Part shown: positions 30,062 through 41,406 of the stretch, one piece after another
How the letters are laid out: each line of letters starts with the position of its first letter
Numbering within the stretch: the first letter of the stretch is position 1
NCBI GenBank assembly: GCA_018398575.1
Contig: JAGTXZ010000005.1
Span: forward strand, 2,108,001 to 2,172,000
Reading direction: 5' to 3'
DNA from: Ampelomyces quisqualis
Taxonomy: Eukaryota > Ascomycota > Dothideomycetes > Pleosporales > Phaeosphaeriaceae
DNA length: 64,000 nucleotides
Program-made: the position numbers and the translations under genes
The notes under the pieces: model-generated
The model's input: only the letters and a program-made list of their open reading frames with translations
Told to the model about the DNA's origin: nothing
The model's database searches: none

Positions 30062-32128
30062 ATGGCGGCTCGCAAGCTCCAGCAGGAGATCGACAAATGC
30101 TTCAAGAAGGTCGCTGAGGGTGTCGCGACCTTCGAGAGCATCTACGAGAAGATCATGCAGACGACGAATCCATCCCAGAAGGAGAAGCTGGAGGACAACC
30201 TGAAGAAGGAGATCAAGAAGCTGCAGCGGTCGCGCGACCAGATCAAGACATGGGCCGCCATGAGCGAGATCAAGGACAAGAAGCCACTGCTGGACCACAG
30301 GAAACTCATCGAGACAGTAGGCTGCACCGCCGCACGCTCTCTACTGCTGTACTGACCACGTGCAGCAAATGGAACGGTTCAAGGCCGTCGAGAAAGAAAT
30401 GAAGACCAAGGCATATTCGAAAGAGGGCCTGCAGTTGGCCTCCAAGATTGATCCGAAAGACAGAGAAAAGATGGACATGGTCGACTTTTTATCGCACATG
30501 AACGAGGAGCTGGAGCGCCAGATTGAGACGATCGAGGCTGAGATGGAGCAGATGGCTGTGGTCGGAAAGAAAAACAAGAAGTCGGACAATGCGAAAGCCG
30601 AACGAATAGCGGAGCTGGAAGAAACAACAGAGCGGCATAAATGGCATCAAAATAAACTGGACTTGTTGCAACGGGCCTTGGAAAACAGCAGCATCGAGAC
30701 AGACCAGGTCAAGGAGATTGAAGAGAGTATCAAATACTACGTCGAGGAGAACCAGAACCCCGACTTCATGGAGGACGACACAATCTACGATGAGCTCAAT
30801 CTACAGGAAGAGGAGGCCATATTTGGTATGGGAGGCGAGATTGACCACGTCTCGTCTCAGGATACCCAATCGATACAAGAGGAAACACCCGAGCTAGAAG
30901 GCAAGCCGCCTGCATCGAAACCAAAAGCCGCGGAACCGACACAATCAGGTGCACGGCGGCCTTCTACGCAATTGAAATCGCCGTTGCCCGCGCTGGCAAC
31001 TTTACATGCACCATTGCCTGGTGTCTCAAACTCGACGACTATATCCATGAAACCTGCCCCTCTGCCGACGCGAACGCCAGGAGAGCCGCTGAAATACGCC
31101 TCGGCCGCCGCTGCGGCTGCTGCAAGTGACAAGAATGGAGTAGGAATTGCTCCTTTGCCACCACCACCGGGAGGATCCGTGGCACAGGCAGGCCTGGCTC
31201 CAGCTGGTGCACGTGCCAGTGCAAGTACAACGACGTCACCAGCAACTACACATTCAAAGTTAGCGCAAGCATCGACTGAGGCGACACAGCTACCACAGGC
31301 AACCAAGTCTCCCGCTCCCACTCCGAGCGCACCTGCAACACCAGCTATAGAAAAGCAAAATCTGTCACATGCGGGCTCAGCTGAAGACGCGACCAAGGCG
31401 AGCCGAAGAACGCCCGCCCCCGACCGGGTAGAGGAAGAGTCACAAGTGGCGACCCCACCGCTGACGAACGGCGAGTCGCATGCAGAAGACGAAGATGAGG
31501 AATCTGTGTACCACCTGCCTTCAAGCTTGCAAGACCTGCTGGATTCTTTCGAAGCTACCAAGAACGACATCAATGCTTCGGTGTCGAAGCCTGCTGACGA
31601 ACGTATGCTCACGTCGTCAATGGCAACGGCGCCGGATTCCGCGGATACTGAAGCGCCACGAGACTACAACCCGCAAAATCCTTACCCGTTTACGCCCTCT
31701 CACTACCCGCAGGAGCCACTGCCGATATTCGACGACCCACGTCTATATTCCCGGATTGAAACCGATGCGCTCTTCTATGCTTTCTATTACCAGCAAGGCA
31801 CTTTCCAGCAGTGTCTGGCAGCCAAGGCGCTGAAGTCTCAAAGCTGGAGATTTCACAAGCAGTACCAAACGTGGTTTCAACGGCACGAAGAACCGAAAGC
31901 GATCACGGAAGACTACGAGCAAGGGACCTATCGGTTCTTCGACTACGAGAGCACATGGTAAGCACTCAATTTCCACCCACACCGTGCACATGGTCAAGTC
32001 GCGGCTTGACCGTGCCACAGCATGCTTGCACATGCACGTCATCCAAGTTTTCGCTAATGACAAATAGGATGAATCGAAGGAAAGCTGATTTCCGATTCGC
32101 ATACAAGTTCCTGGAGGATGAACTGTAG
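30062..32128 (+). CDS. CCR4-NOT complex subunit NOT3/NOT5
   Basis: Three exons (30062-30316, 30366-31957, 32068-32128) give 635 residues. The N-terminus MAARKLQQEIDKCFKKVAEG, then IYEKIMQTTNPSQKEKLEDN and LKKEIKKLQRSRDQIKTWAA, is the highly conserved NOT3/5 coiled coil. It continues through exon 2 (RFKAVEKEMKTKAYSKEGL). A long low-complexity Ala/Pro/Ser linker follows at about residues 235-470. The C-terminal NOT box (FDDPRLYSRIETDALFYAFY, YQTWFQRHEEPKAIT) is completed by the small last exon ending MNRRKADFRFAYKFLEDEL. The protein scaffolds the CCR4-NOT deadenylase; the NOT5 N-terminus also senses stalled ribosomes in yeast. Filamentous fungi usually have a single NOT3/5 gene, so no finer name is given. 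Confidence 0.93.
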
Positions 32129-33382
32129 GCATGGACATGTGTGCGCCTTGAGATCACAGTTGAGTGACAGCGGATACTTTCTGTACTGAGTATTAGGTAG
32201 TCTTGAAATGGTGGCTTCAGAGCCGAGATCTTGTGTCTCCTCGGAAGTAAAGCGCACTTCGGCACGGTTTCGCTTGCTATGCCAGGCTGAAGACTGAAGT
32301 GTTCTCCCTGCTTTCCACGCTAGTCGGGAACGGTATGCTTCGCGCGGCGCCCAGGGTGAGAACAGCCGGGGCCACAGATGAGGCTCATCAACTTCCAAGC
32401 TCCGTTCCCTCTTGCTGTTGGCCAGTGCTAGATTGCAACAGCTGGGAGCGCCGGGCGTTCGCTGACATGATGTGGCTGAAGCAGCGATTTTCACATCATT
32501 GGCCGAGCCACGGGTTGATCCAACAACGGCCCCCAACCTTACAGGAGCCAAGGCCGAGGCGCATTTGGGTGGCTTGCAAATGTCTCTAGCGAGATTTCTT
32601 TCCGCAACTTTCAACCTTCACTTACGCCCGACAGTAACTTGGTTCGGGATAACTTCAAAGCTAGCGGTTACAGGCTCGATCATCTGCAAGGTCCAGCTTC
32701 ACAACTGGTGTGATCATTGCGCATACTAATCGTCCGGTAGGGTCGGAGACATAGTCACAGCGTCCACATGGACAAGCGGGCGTTTGATGACGATAACGAA
32801 ACATACTGCTGGACACGCAATGCTATCTCCCATCTTTCGGCGTGGAGCTATTAGTGTAGTCCTACAAACTCGTCTACGCGGCTAGGCGTCCTGCCCTCAC
32901 CGCTGCGGAAGTCTTGCCATGGTACTGCAGGTCCCTGCAGCCTGTGTACTCGAGATGGGTTTGCTAGGTTACCACCAGGATCGGCAAATCACATGTACAA
33001 AACCATGTCTCTAACAGTAGCGGAGGTGGGATTGAATGAATGCCTGAAGCGCATAATTCCAACACTCCACTATTGAGCTAGCACGGTTTGCTGCTAAGAC
33101 CTTGGAGCGATCATTACAACTTCTGGGAATTGTGCATTACAGAGTTCTGCCTTGGAGGATGCCCCGATCTCAAGAATAGGCAGACGTTAGCGCGCATATT
33201 GCTAGCCGGATCGTACGTGCGTTGCATAAGACGGGAGAAGTATGTTGCATAGACCTACAGATCTATCAACGACGCGCCACGGATCCTTCCCGAACCAGCA
33301 TGTCATGGTCACCGCCTTGTCCTGAACTTAACCCAGCTCCTTCTGGATGACGGCCTTCATCACCGTGCCACAATACACCTAG
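32129..33382. other. gene-poor interval
   Basis: No supported gene. Near 33290-33390 a frame reading HGHRLVLNLTQLLLDDGLHH hints at older coding sequence connected to the remnant that follows. Confidence 0.3.
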
Positions 33383-33661
33383 ACTCCCACGTTTGCTCTG
33401 ACACTGGACGTCAGCCCTATACCGATAACTCTGTGGGGTACCAACCGTGCGGAAGCACTACATAGCCTCGAATCTTGGGTCACCTTAGCTCTTAGTCTTC
33501 TGAACGCAACACCGACCTGTGGCACGGTCGAACGATCACTCAAATCCTTCGTCAGGAATCATCTGGCTGGCCTTGAGAAGACAGTGTATGAGTGCGATAC
33601 CGCCCGCCTCCGAAATGATGCTAGCTACTCAAGATGGGTTTGGCTTGTTCGAGCGCAGTGA
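33383..33661 (+). pseudogene. unassigned coding remnant
   Basis: A frame of about 92 codons without a start codon runs from just after an in-frame TAG to TGA at 33659-33661. It reads like a protein C-terminus: LDVSPIPITLWGTNRAEALH, SLESWVTLALSLLNATPTCG, then LKSFVRNHLAGLEKTVYECD and RWVWLVRAQ. Protein-like sequence also occurs just upstream in a different frame, so this may be a frameshifted gene or the last exon of one I cannot assemble. Family not recognised. Confidence 0.3.
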
Positions 33662-34001
33662 CGCCTGTTCACAAAAGTATCTGTAAGTCTTATTCGTCCC
33701 GTTTAAAACTTGGGGTGGCAGTGAATGGTGAGCGGAGAGCGAACGATATGCCGCCGTTATAACTGCCTAAAGGTTGCCTCATTTTCTAGCGCGTACAAGG
33801 ACGCCTCTCACTGACAACTTTAGCTCTCCAGAAGAAGTTGAGCCAGTCCGCAGAACGATTTTATTTTCCTGGAACTCTGCAGGGAACAACAAGTTCCGCA
33901 CCGTCCCACCTCCAGTGACCGCATATCGCCCGCTTTCTGGCTCAGGTACTACCCGCAACAGAAAGCCTTTACGCCCGAAGCAAGAAACTACTTCGCCCAT
34001 A
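33662..34001. other. 5' region of the zinc-finger gene
   Basis: An open frame (33774-34001) runs into the zinc-finger start, but it is not supported as coding. Probably promoter and 5' leader. Confidence 0.35.
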
Positions 34002-34752
34002 ATGTCTGGCTATGGTGTAAGCTGGTGTCATGCAAATATGTCGTGCTCTCAACTAACAGGTATCAGTACTCTTCTGGTGGCCAAGAGAACAACAACTACA
34101 CCACTGCGGCGTATCAGACAGCGGTGCCACAATATACGCAAGCACAATTAAACCAGTACTATGCACAATATCAGTGCTATCCGCCTCAACCATACACGCT
34201 CATGCCTGAGTATTATGGTCAACAAGGTCATGCCGTTGCTGGTGCATACCAACAGCCAACTACCGGAGGTGAGTATGAGAGTTCTCAATGGCAACATCCG
34301 GAAAGCCTTGACGTTGCAACGAGTGGACCTACAAGGTAAGCACAGTCATGGAATAATCATAGACAGCCAACTAACAATCTGTTGAAGCAACAGCCGCACA
34401 AGGTATGTTGCACCTCAATCAAGCAATAGATGAAAACTACTTTTTTCGGATGAGCAATACTAACGCCTTACGCAGGTCTTGGACATGTGAAATTGTCGGC
34501 TGCACATCCTCTGCGAACTTTACCCGTCTAGCAGACCTCCAACGCCATCAATCCACGGTGCATGGCATGGGTACCCCCGAATTCCCATGTACAGTTCCTC
34601 GCTGCAACCGTGTTGGAGACAAGGGATTCACACGCCGCGACCATTTAGTCGAACATCTCCGGAATTTCCACCACATGGACATTCCCAAGCGTCGACCTGG
34701 CGAACGCAGCGCTTTCCCATTTGGCTGGCCTGAAGGGTTCCAGAGCCAGTGA
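34002..34752 (+). CDS. C2H2 zinc-finger protein with Gln/Tyr-rich N-terminus, 3' end frameshifted
   Basis: Exons 34002-34016, 34067-34335, 34388-34402 and 34476-34752 give 191 residues. Exons 1 and 3 are 15 nt each; introns are 50, 52 and 73 nt. The N-terminus is Tyr/Gln-rich (QYTQAQLNQYYAQYQ) like an activation or prion-like segment. Two C2H2 fingers follow: WTCEIVGC with LQRHQSTVH, and FPCTVPRC with DHLVEHLRNFHH. The frame then ends at FQSQ. Immediately downstream, one base out of phase, the sequence continues as SEYVPFRHARSGEIGRLIER, then HLKEEDEQLEMRAGGVQALE. This looks like the natural C-terminus cut off by a single inserted base near 34742. A DNA-binding role in the nucleus is inferred. 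Confidence 0.75.
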
Positions 34753-35096
34753 GTATGTACCCTTTAGACACGCCCGAAGCGGAGAAATAGGAAGGCTGAT
34801 AGAGCGGGCATCAGGGGTGCAAAAACAGATGATCGAGGGCGCGTTCACAAACCATCTCAAAGAGGAGGACGAGCAGCTGGAAATGCGTGCGGGGGGAGTT
34901 CAAGCGTTGGAATCAGCCGGAGTGCATCATCATCACAATCACAACCACAAGAACAACACGACAACAGTTTCACATCGATCCTGGCGCCCTCAGAAATCGT
35001 CCTAGATGACTTGGGCATGCACTTCACCGCGAAACCCGCCTCGCCCTTCGTCCTCGGAGACTTTCCTCCACCCCTCCCTGACACGGCAAATGCAGG
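34753..35096 (+). pseudogene. out-of-frame 3' continuation of the zinc-finger gene
   Basis: One frame is protein-like up to about 34920 (SEYVPFRHARSGEIGRLIER to VQALESAG). A second frame is protein-like from about 34915 to TGA at about 35096 (QPQEQHDNSFTSILAPSEIV, DDLGMHFTAKPASPFVLGDF). A GTGAGT donor at 34750 and an AG at 34792 could join exon 4 straight to this second frame, but that splice would skip the first segment. Whether this is a decayed end or alternative splicing is open. Confidence 0.45.
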
Positions 35097-37509
35097 GTGA
35101 GCAAAGCAGCGATGAACGATGACCGCCGTCCGGGCGTAAAAACGCCCACTAGCATGCTCACCATGGCCCACCCCTGTCCACCTCTTCGAGCAAACTTCTT
35201 CTATCCCTCATTCGGGTTTTTCTGCGCGCGTGTTTTCTTTCCCTTCGCGTTCCCCGTTCCCAGAACGTCGGCTTAGCTACGTTTCTGGGCGGTCCGTTCG
35301 TTTGCTTGCATGCGGCTTACTGCTTCGCCTTCGCTTAAGGCCTGCGTACACAGACATAGTATATGCGCGCTACGCTACGTGTGCAGCGGTGATGGGGGCG
35401 GCTTCTCGTGTTGTTTTCTTCCATGCCTGTCGTTTTTTTGGGACGAGGTGGGAGCACAGTATCAGCCTCACCCTGTTTTGCGGGCATTATTTGCAATGCC
35501 TGCGTTGAGCATGGGATGCACAGCATAGCGTTCCTTTACACTGCGTGTTGTTATGTGTATGTTTTTTTTTATCGTGGATCGGTGCCATGCGCAGGGATGA
35601 TGTTTGCGCTTTTTCATTGGGGCGCAACGGCACATGGCGAAGAACGATGGCACGTACGAACATACTAACGGAGTCGCATTTTCCTACCTTGCAAAATGTG
35701 AATATTCTCCATCCCGTCCACACAGAACAGCCATCCATCGAACACGTGAAGTAGAGTGATTGTATCAATCTTTCTCGCTGGGTTCCATTCTCCCAACGCC
35801 GTGGTGAGGCTGATTCGCAGGCGTAGCCCAAGAAGCCCACCTAGGCAACACAGGCCAACCTTCATGGAGAACCCACCCGCAGAGTCGGCCTCTTCCTCGC
35901 TTCATTAAAACATATCAATCCTCAGATGGGGACTGCGAAAAGTGATGTTCGCGAATTCGGCTCCGGTGGCTTGGGATCGGGCGGAAGCAGCTTTGATAGA
36001 TTGCTTTGCTGTGCCGTATTGTTGTTCGGGAACGTGGGTGAATGATATAGCGGTATTAAGCATGCTGCATGTTCGCAAAGCGGAAATGTGGGATATGGGT
36101 ATGATTTTCATGGGGCGGAGTTGGTTATCCGTAGTTCCACCCGATTAGGCAATGCAATATGTTGGTTTCAAGGGTTGGTTCCAGGAGCCTGAATCGCGGC
36201 ACAATCGTGCCACCTCACTGCCGGGCCCAACAATGCGACAAGTCGAGATTCCCTAGTGTATCATGGCACAGATTGAGATGGGTCGACGTGGGGCGTCCTG
36301 TTGAGCCTCAGTACCACAATGCTGCCAAACATAGTCGTGTTCACACAAGCAAGACGTGGACAGCAAACATCGCAGCGCCTCATGCAGAGCACGTACATGA
36401 CACGTACAAGTGCACAACTCACGACCCAAGTCGTACTTACACAGACAATAAAGTGGTTGAACTCAAAACATCAGAGCTTTTTTCTATTGCATTGCGCAAC
36501 CTGCTGGCGAGGACTATCCACGTCAAAAAGTCTCGGAAGTCATCGTGCGCCAGTTGGCAGCGGGTCGACCCGGAGGCCGCCGGACAACGGGTTTCGAGGT
36601 TTGTGCATCTCCCTTTCGTACAACCACTTCGGCCGATGGAAGGTGTGTGAGGCCACAAATGGGTGTGGGTTTGCTCTGCCCTGCCTTGCGGCGCGGACAC
36701 GTGTAGGTCTGGACGATCAGGCCAGGTGTATATCAGTAGGCCAGAGGCCGTTTGGGAAGTTTCGAGGAGACAAGAAACTATCCAGGCGATTGTGGGTAGA
36801 AATCTCAGAAGATTCTGCACAAAGAAGTTGTACCAAGAGAAGAGAGGGTAGAGTCCGAAAGGCACTTGTTGGACAAAGGCAAAGAAGGGCGGTACAGCCA
36901 ATGAGCGTGCGGACTTCTTAGCTTACCGGAATGAATGTTGGTCTCGCTCACATGAGCGCGCAGGCGCAAAAACATGTCGGAACTCCGCACGAGATTGCAC
37001 GGTCTACTGCAGAAAGCTACAGAAAATTAGCCGTATAGTGGATGGCCATGAGTCGAAAGTGCATGTTCATCACATGCTTGCGCAGGTAGAGTGCTGTGCT
37101 GGCTATGACGTAGTAGCGCACAAATGCTGTGGCGCATCAAGACTCGCTGTCGCTCCCTTCACCCACCACACCACCTACGTTTGTCGCTCTTCCTACTGAA
37201 AATCATACCTCTACTGCCCAAGGCTCTGACTCATGTCTCCCAAAACACACATGCTAAAATCAATCACTGAATATACAGAATTCTTACCGTGGCAATAAGT
37301 GGCGTCTCGAGACATCCCTGGTTCCCCGCATTTTCTGGGACACTTTCAAAAGACACTGTAGCCTACGAGGCCTCCATAATACCCAGACCAGAGAAATTCG
37401 CAGAGAGGTTGTAAACCTCAACAATAGTCCAAATTCTTCCACACCCCCCGGAGTTCTCAAACTCACCTGCACCAGCCGCCCAGTTTCATTTCCAAAGCAC
37501 GACACCACG
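35097..37509. other. gene-poor interval
   Basis: About 2.4 kb with only short or artificial open frames (for example 36159-36650 and 36301-36921) and no conserved motif. Nothing supported. Confidence 0.4.
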
Positions 37510-39025
37510 ATGCGCGACCTTCGTAGACGAGCTCTCGAGAGCCACAAAACTGTTTCGAAGAAGACAGCCTCGCGCATAGCTTCAGGTGCGTCCTCCAAGG
37601 CGCCCTCGACGACAGCATCGCCAGCCCAATCACGCGCAGCCAGTCGCACGCGTGGTCGCCCCATCTCGGATGACGATGAAGGCGAACTCAGTGATGGCAC
37701 GGTGTTCAGGTGAATTTGGCGCCTCCTTTCTTCTCTCTACGCTTCGAAAACAGTGCCAAAACGTCACCAGAAGAGTGTGCTAACGTAAATGCACTTATAG
37801 CACAAACTCAATCGACGATATCCTCAACGGAAGCGAAGATGTCGAAGTCCCAGAAGCGGTTTGGAAAGCCGAGCTCAGCACGCGCATGGAGCAAATCAGC
37901 AGCCTGAAGCGCAGCACCAAGGAAGGTCGCACTGAAAGCTTGACCGCTTACGCGAACATTCTCATGGCGCGATACGCCAAAGATGAGATCGCAAGTCACG
38001 TTGGCGAATTACTGCCATCGATGATTAAGAGCGTCAGACAGGAGACAACCGACTACGAGGCCATGGCAGCTCTGAAGGGTACGTCGTTTTCTCTCGCGGT
38101 GGAAAAGAGTTGCTAACGTGGCACAGCCATCGCCGCTACCGCCATCACTCTCGATTCAGACTCGATATACGACGATGTGGCCGACCAACTCAAGCGATCA
38201 ATACAATGCTCGGAATCTACCGAGATCAAAGCGAACGCTATACATACCCTTGGCATTGCCGCGTTCTTTGGAGGCGCCGACGAGGGTGAGATGCTCGACC
38301 TCATGACGCTGTTCATTGAGATCACCGAATCAGACGGTGCATCCGTGGAAGCGCACGACGCGGGCAACGTCGTGATTGCAGCTCTTGAAGAGTGGGGTCT
38401 TCTTGCGACGCGGGTCGAAGATGTGCAGGAAGAGAGTGAGCCCGCGATGGAGGCTTTCGTCGAGCAGCTGGAGAGTGCGGACGCTGCAGTACAGATCGCC
38501 GCGGGTGAGAACATCGCGCTGCTGTACGAAAAGTCTTACACGCATGTCGAGTCTGACGAAGAGGTGTCGGATGCCGAAGATGCCGAAGATCCGGACGATG
38601 CAGAGGCAGAGGCAGAAAAGTCCAAGTTTGTCAAGCGCTATCAAGTCTATCGTAGACAAGATCAACTTTTGCACACGCTCGAGTCGCTATCGGATGTCTC
38701 CCATCGCCGGATATCCAAGAAAGACAGAAAGACGCTGCACTCGTCATTCGCAGACATTCATCGGTCGGTTGAGAAACCGACGCGTGGGCCGGGCTACTCG
38801 ACGGCGATCGACAAGGAGACAGGCAGGGTTTATGGAGGCGGGAGAATGAAACTCCGGCTCGACAGAGAGTTTGCAATCATAATAGACAAGTGGTGGAAGC
38901 TGCACACGTACAAGGCACTGAAGCGGACGCTGAGGGGTGGCGTGCTACAGCACTGCATGGAGAATGAGGCAGTGGAGTCGTTGCTGCCAGTGTCGGCGGT
39001 GTCGATGCGAGATCGTAGAGGATAA
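37510..39025 (+). CDS. IFRD-family protein (interferon-related developmental regulator)
   Basis: Three exons (37510-37709, 37801-38078, 38127-39025) give 458 residues. The N-terminus MRDLRRRALESHKTVSKKTA is the standard opening of fungal IFRD proteins. A Ser/Arg-rich disordered stretch follows. The helical-repeat IFRD domain includes MEQISSLKRSTKEGRTESLT, HVGELLPSMIKSVRQETTDY, and IKANAIHTLGIAAFFGGADE. An acidic insert (VSDAEDAEDPDDAEAEAEKS) precedes the C-terminal IFRD region (KDRKTLHSSFADIHRSVEKP, LRLDREFAIIIDKWW, LQHCMENEAVESLLP). Animal IFRD1 and fungal relatives are cytosolic/nuclear HEAT-like proteins; ribosome-associated roles have been described for the family. Splice junctions restore frame exactly. 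Confidence 0.88.
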
Positions 39026-39514
39026 CTAGACCGAGGACGGGTGATGTCAGAAACCAGTACTTTATCTCTGCAGACCATTCATTCTCCTTTCAGCCCCCGA
39101 GTCCTGTTCCGTTACAATCCTAGGACCGAGTATTCAAAGCTGGCGAGCATCATGGCGCACGGTGACCGGGCGGTTTGGCCCGCGTTGCCCCTCACGATGA
39201 TCAACATGGCGTGTTTACAGTTTGGACTCACCCCAGAAGCACACGCAGCACTCGTCTTGCGAAGACGAGATTGGCCCATCGAGTCGGCCGTCACGCCGCT
39301 TGAAGCTCAATCGCCCAAGGCAGTGATTGACCGTTTGTGTGTTTCTGAAGGGGCGGGCTTGGCGCGGCCGCAAAGTACAGCTTGGTGGAAACTTCTGGCA
39401 GCTTTTGGTGCCTGGAGCCTTTTCTTCAGCCTCGCCCACGTCGAAGCTCACGGACACATTCCCCAACGCTGAAAGCCTTCTTTCTGTCTCTACAGAAGCT
39501 TCGCTCGAGCAAAC
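39026..39514 (+). promoter_or_regulatory. Cyp40 upstream region with two heat-shock-element cores
   Basis: Two GAAnnTTC cores occur upstream of the Cyp40 start: GAAACTTC at 39388-39395 and GAAGCTTC at 39495-39502. Hsp90 co-chaperones of this type are classic heat-shock factor targets. The second core lies only 12 bp before the ATG, so it may be fortuitous. An open frame (39041-39472) in this interval has no protein features. Confidence 0.4.
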
Positions 39515-40950
39515 ATGGCCGACACCAGTGAGTTGTCCTGTAAACACGTGACGCTCGGTTTCAAGCTCCGAGGCGGCTCTCCACGGCATGGTCCATACTA
39601 AGAGCAGTCAGAGCATTCGCGCGTCTTCTTCGACATCGCAATCGGCAACGTCAAGGCCGGCCGCGTAGCCTTCGAACTCGTATGCCCGCCTCAATTCACC
39701 CGTCGACAAGGCGAGCCACAACTCTAACCACCCTGCGTAGTACAACGACATCGTCCCTAAAACTGCCGAAAACTTTCGCGCGCTATGTACCGGCGAGAAC
39801 GGCATGGGAGCCGCTGGCAAGCCGCTGCACTACAAAGGCTCGGGCTTCCATCGCGTTATCAAAGGCTTCATGATCCAGGGAGGGTAGGCGATCTATCAAA
39901 CAGATCACTGGGAACAGTCACTGACAGCAAAAAGCGACTTCACCATGGGCAATGGGACTGGCGGCGAGAGCATTTACGGCGAGAAGTTCGAGGATGAGAA
40001 TTTCGATAAACTCCACGAGAAGCCATTTCTGCTGAGCATGGCCAACGCTGGGCCTGGTACGTAGACAATGCGTTGGACGACATGACGCGAGCAATTGAAT
40101 CGCCACTGACAACGACAAACCAGGTACCAACGGTTCGCAATTCTTCGTCACCACTGTCCCCACACCACACTTGGACAAGAAGCACGTCGTATTCGGCGAA
40201 GTCATAAACGGCAAGAGCATCGTCCGGACGATTGAGAACCTCAAGACACAGGGCGGTGACAAGCCATACGATGATGCGACAATCATTGGTGAGAATATCC
40301 CAGCGGTATTTTGCCTTGTCCACTAACGATGATTAGACTGCGGTGAACTTTCCGGCGACGACTATGATAAAGCCACAGAGAAGCTCGCAGATGCCACGGG
40401 CGACCCATACGAAGACTTTCCCGAAGACCAAATAACCGGCGACGAGGAATGGAAAGGCGAAGACGTTCTCAAGATCGCGACCGAGCTCAAAGACATGGGC
40501 AACGCTGCCTTCAAGAAGCAAGACCACCGCCTCGGCATCAACAAATACGAAAAGTCGCTACGCTACCTTCACGAATACCCAACGGCACTCGAGAGCGATC
40601 CAGCCGACCTCTTCCCCAAACTCACCGCCCTCAAAATCTCAGTCTACCTCAACCTTGCGCTCCTGCAGAACAAGACCGGGAAGTTTGCCGGGGCCGTAGA
40701 AAGTGCGACGAAAGCTCTTGACCTGGAAGGCATCAGCGACAAGGACAAGGCAAAGGCATACTTTAGGCGTGGGCAGGCTAAAGTCGGAAAGAAGGGTGAC
40801 GAAGCGGCTGTTGACGATTTGAACCAGGCGATTAAGTTTGCGCCGGGCGATGCGGCAATTGTTAAGGAATTGGAGGGCGCTAAGAAGAGGGTTGCGGCAA
40901 GGAAGGAGAAGGAGAAGAAGGCGTACAAGAATGCCTTCAACTTTGACTGA
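39515..40950 (+). CDS. CPR6: Cyclophilin-40 type peptidyl-prolyl cis-trans isomerase (Hsp90 co-chaperone)
   Basis: Six exons (39515-39527, 39612-39679, 39741-39883, 39935-40056, 40124-40288, 40337-40950) give 374 residues. The first exon is 13 nt and splices to make MADTKHSRVFFDIAIGNVKA. The cyclophilin domain has the catalytic and ligand-binding landmarks FHRVIKGFMIQGGDFTMGNG, MANAGPGTNGSQFFVTTVPT and HLDKKHVVFGEVI. The C-terminal half carries three TPR motifs (LKDMGNAAFKKQDHRLGINK, VYLNLALLQNKTGKFAGAVE, AKAYFRRGQAKVGKKGDEAA) that bind the Hsp90 MEEVD tail. It ends in a basic helix. The enzyme interconverts Xaa-Pro bonds and helps Hsp90 clients mature in the cytosol. All six exons read through in one frame. 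The name CPR6 follows the yeast orthologue class (CPR6/CPR7). Confidence 0.93.
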
Positions 40951-41406
40951 AGAGCATGTGAAGGGAGGGGATGGTGAGGGAATAGTGATCTGATGACGGA
41001 AAACCATGCATCATGACATGGCCAGTGCGGGTACATGGAGATCCAAACGCACTACGGCAGTGGTATCGGAAGTGCAAAGTATAAACATATATACCAGAAA
41101 AGGTTTGATCCATGGTTTTGGGAAGCAATACAAATGCCTCAGATACGACTTCACATGAACCTTGGTATCCCGAATCTACTCCCAAAAATAATTGACCTGC
41201 TCAACTTTCCCTTCACCCCGACTGTCACGTCTTGACGAACTGACATGATGATCGTCCTGGCAATCTTCACAGAGAGTCAGTCACTCTTAGCATCAGACTT
41301 CTGAGCCAACAAGTCATTCGATTCCTTGCTCAACACACCTTCCTCCTCCGCCGAGAGCCCAAGAAAAAAACCCCCTCGCCACGGCCTTCCCGCGCAACCT
41401 AAAAAT
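40951..41406. other. convergent 3' spacer
   Basis: Lies between the 3' ends of Cyp40 and isocitrate lyase. No gene seen. Confidence 0.5.

Noticed and set aside
30857..31612. 251-codon minus-strand frame
   Set aside because: Antisense to the Ala/Pro/Ser-rich linker of NOT3/5; composition artefact.
36159..36921. 163- and 206-codon overlapping plus-strand frames
   Set aside because: Both share the same DNA in two phases; neither shows domain, signal or splice support.
39041..39472. 143-codon plus-strand frame before Cyp40
   Set aside because: No recognisable motif; sits in the promoter and 5' leader region of Cyp40.
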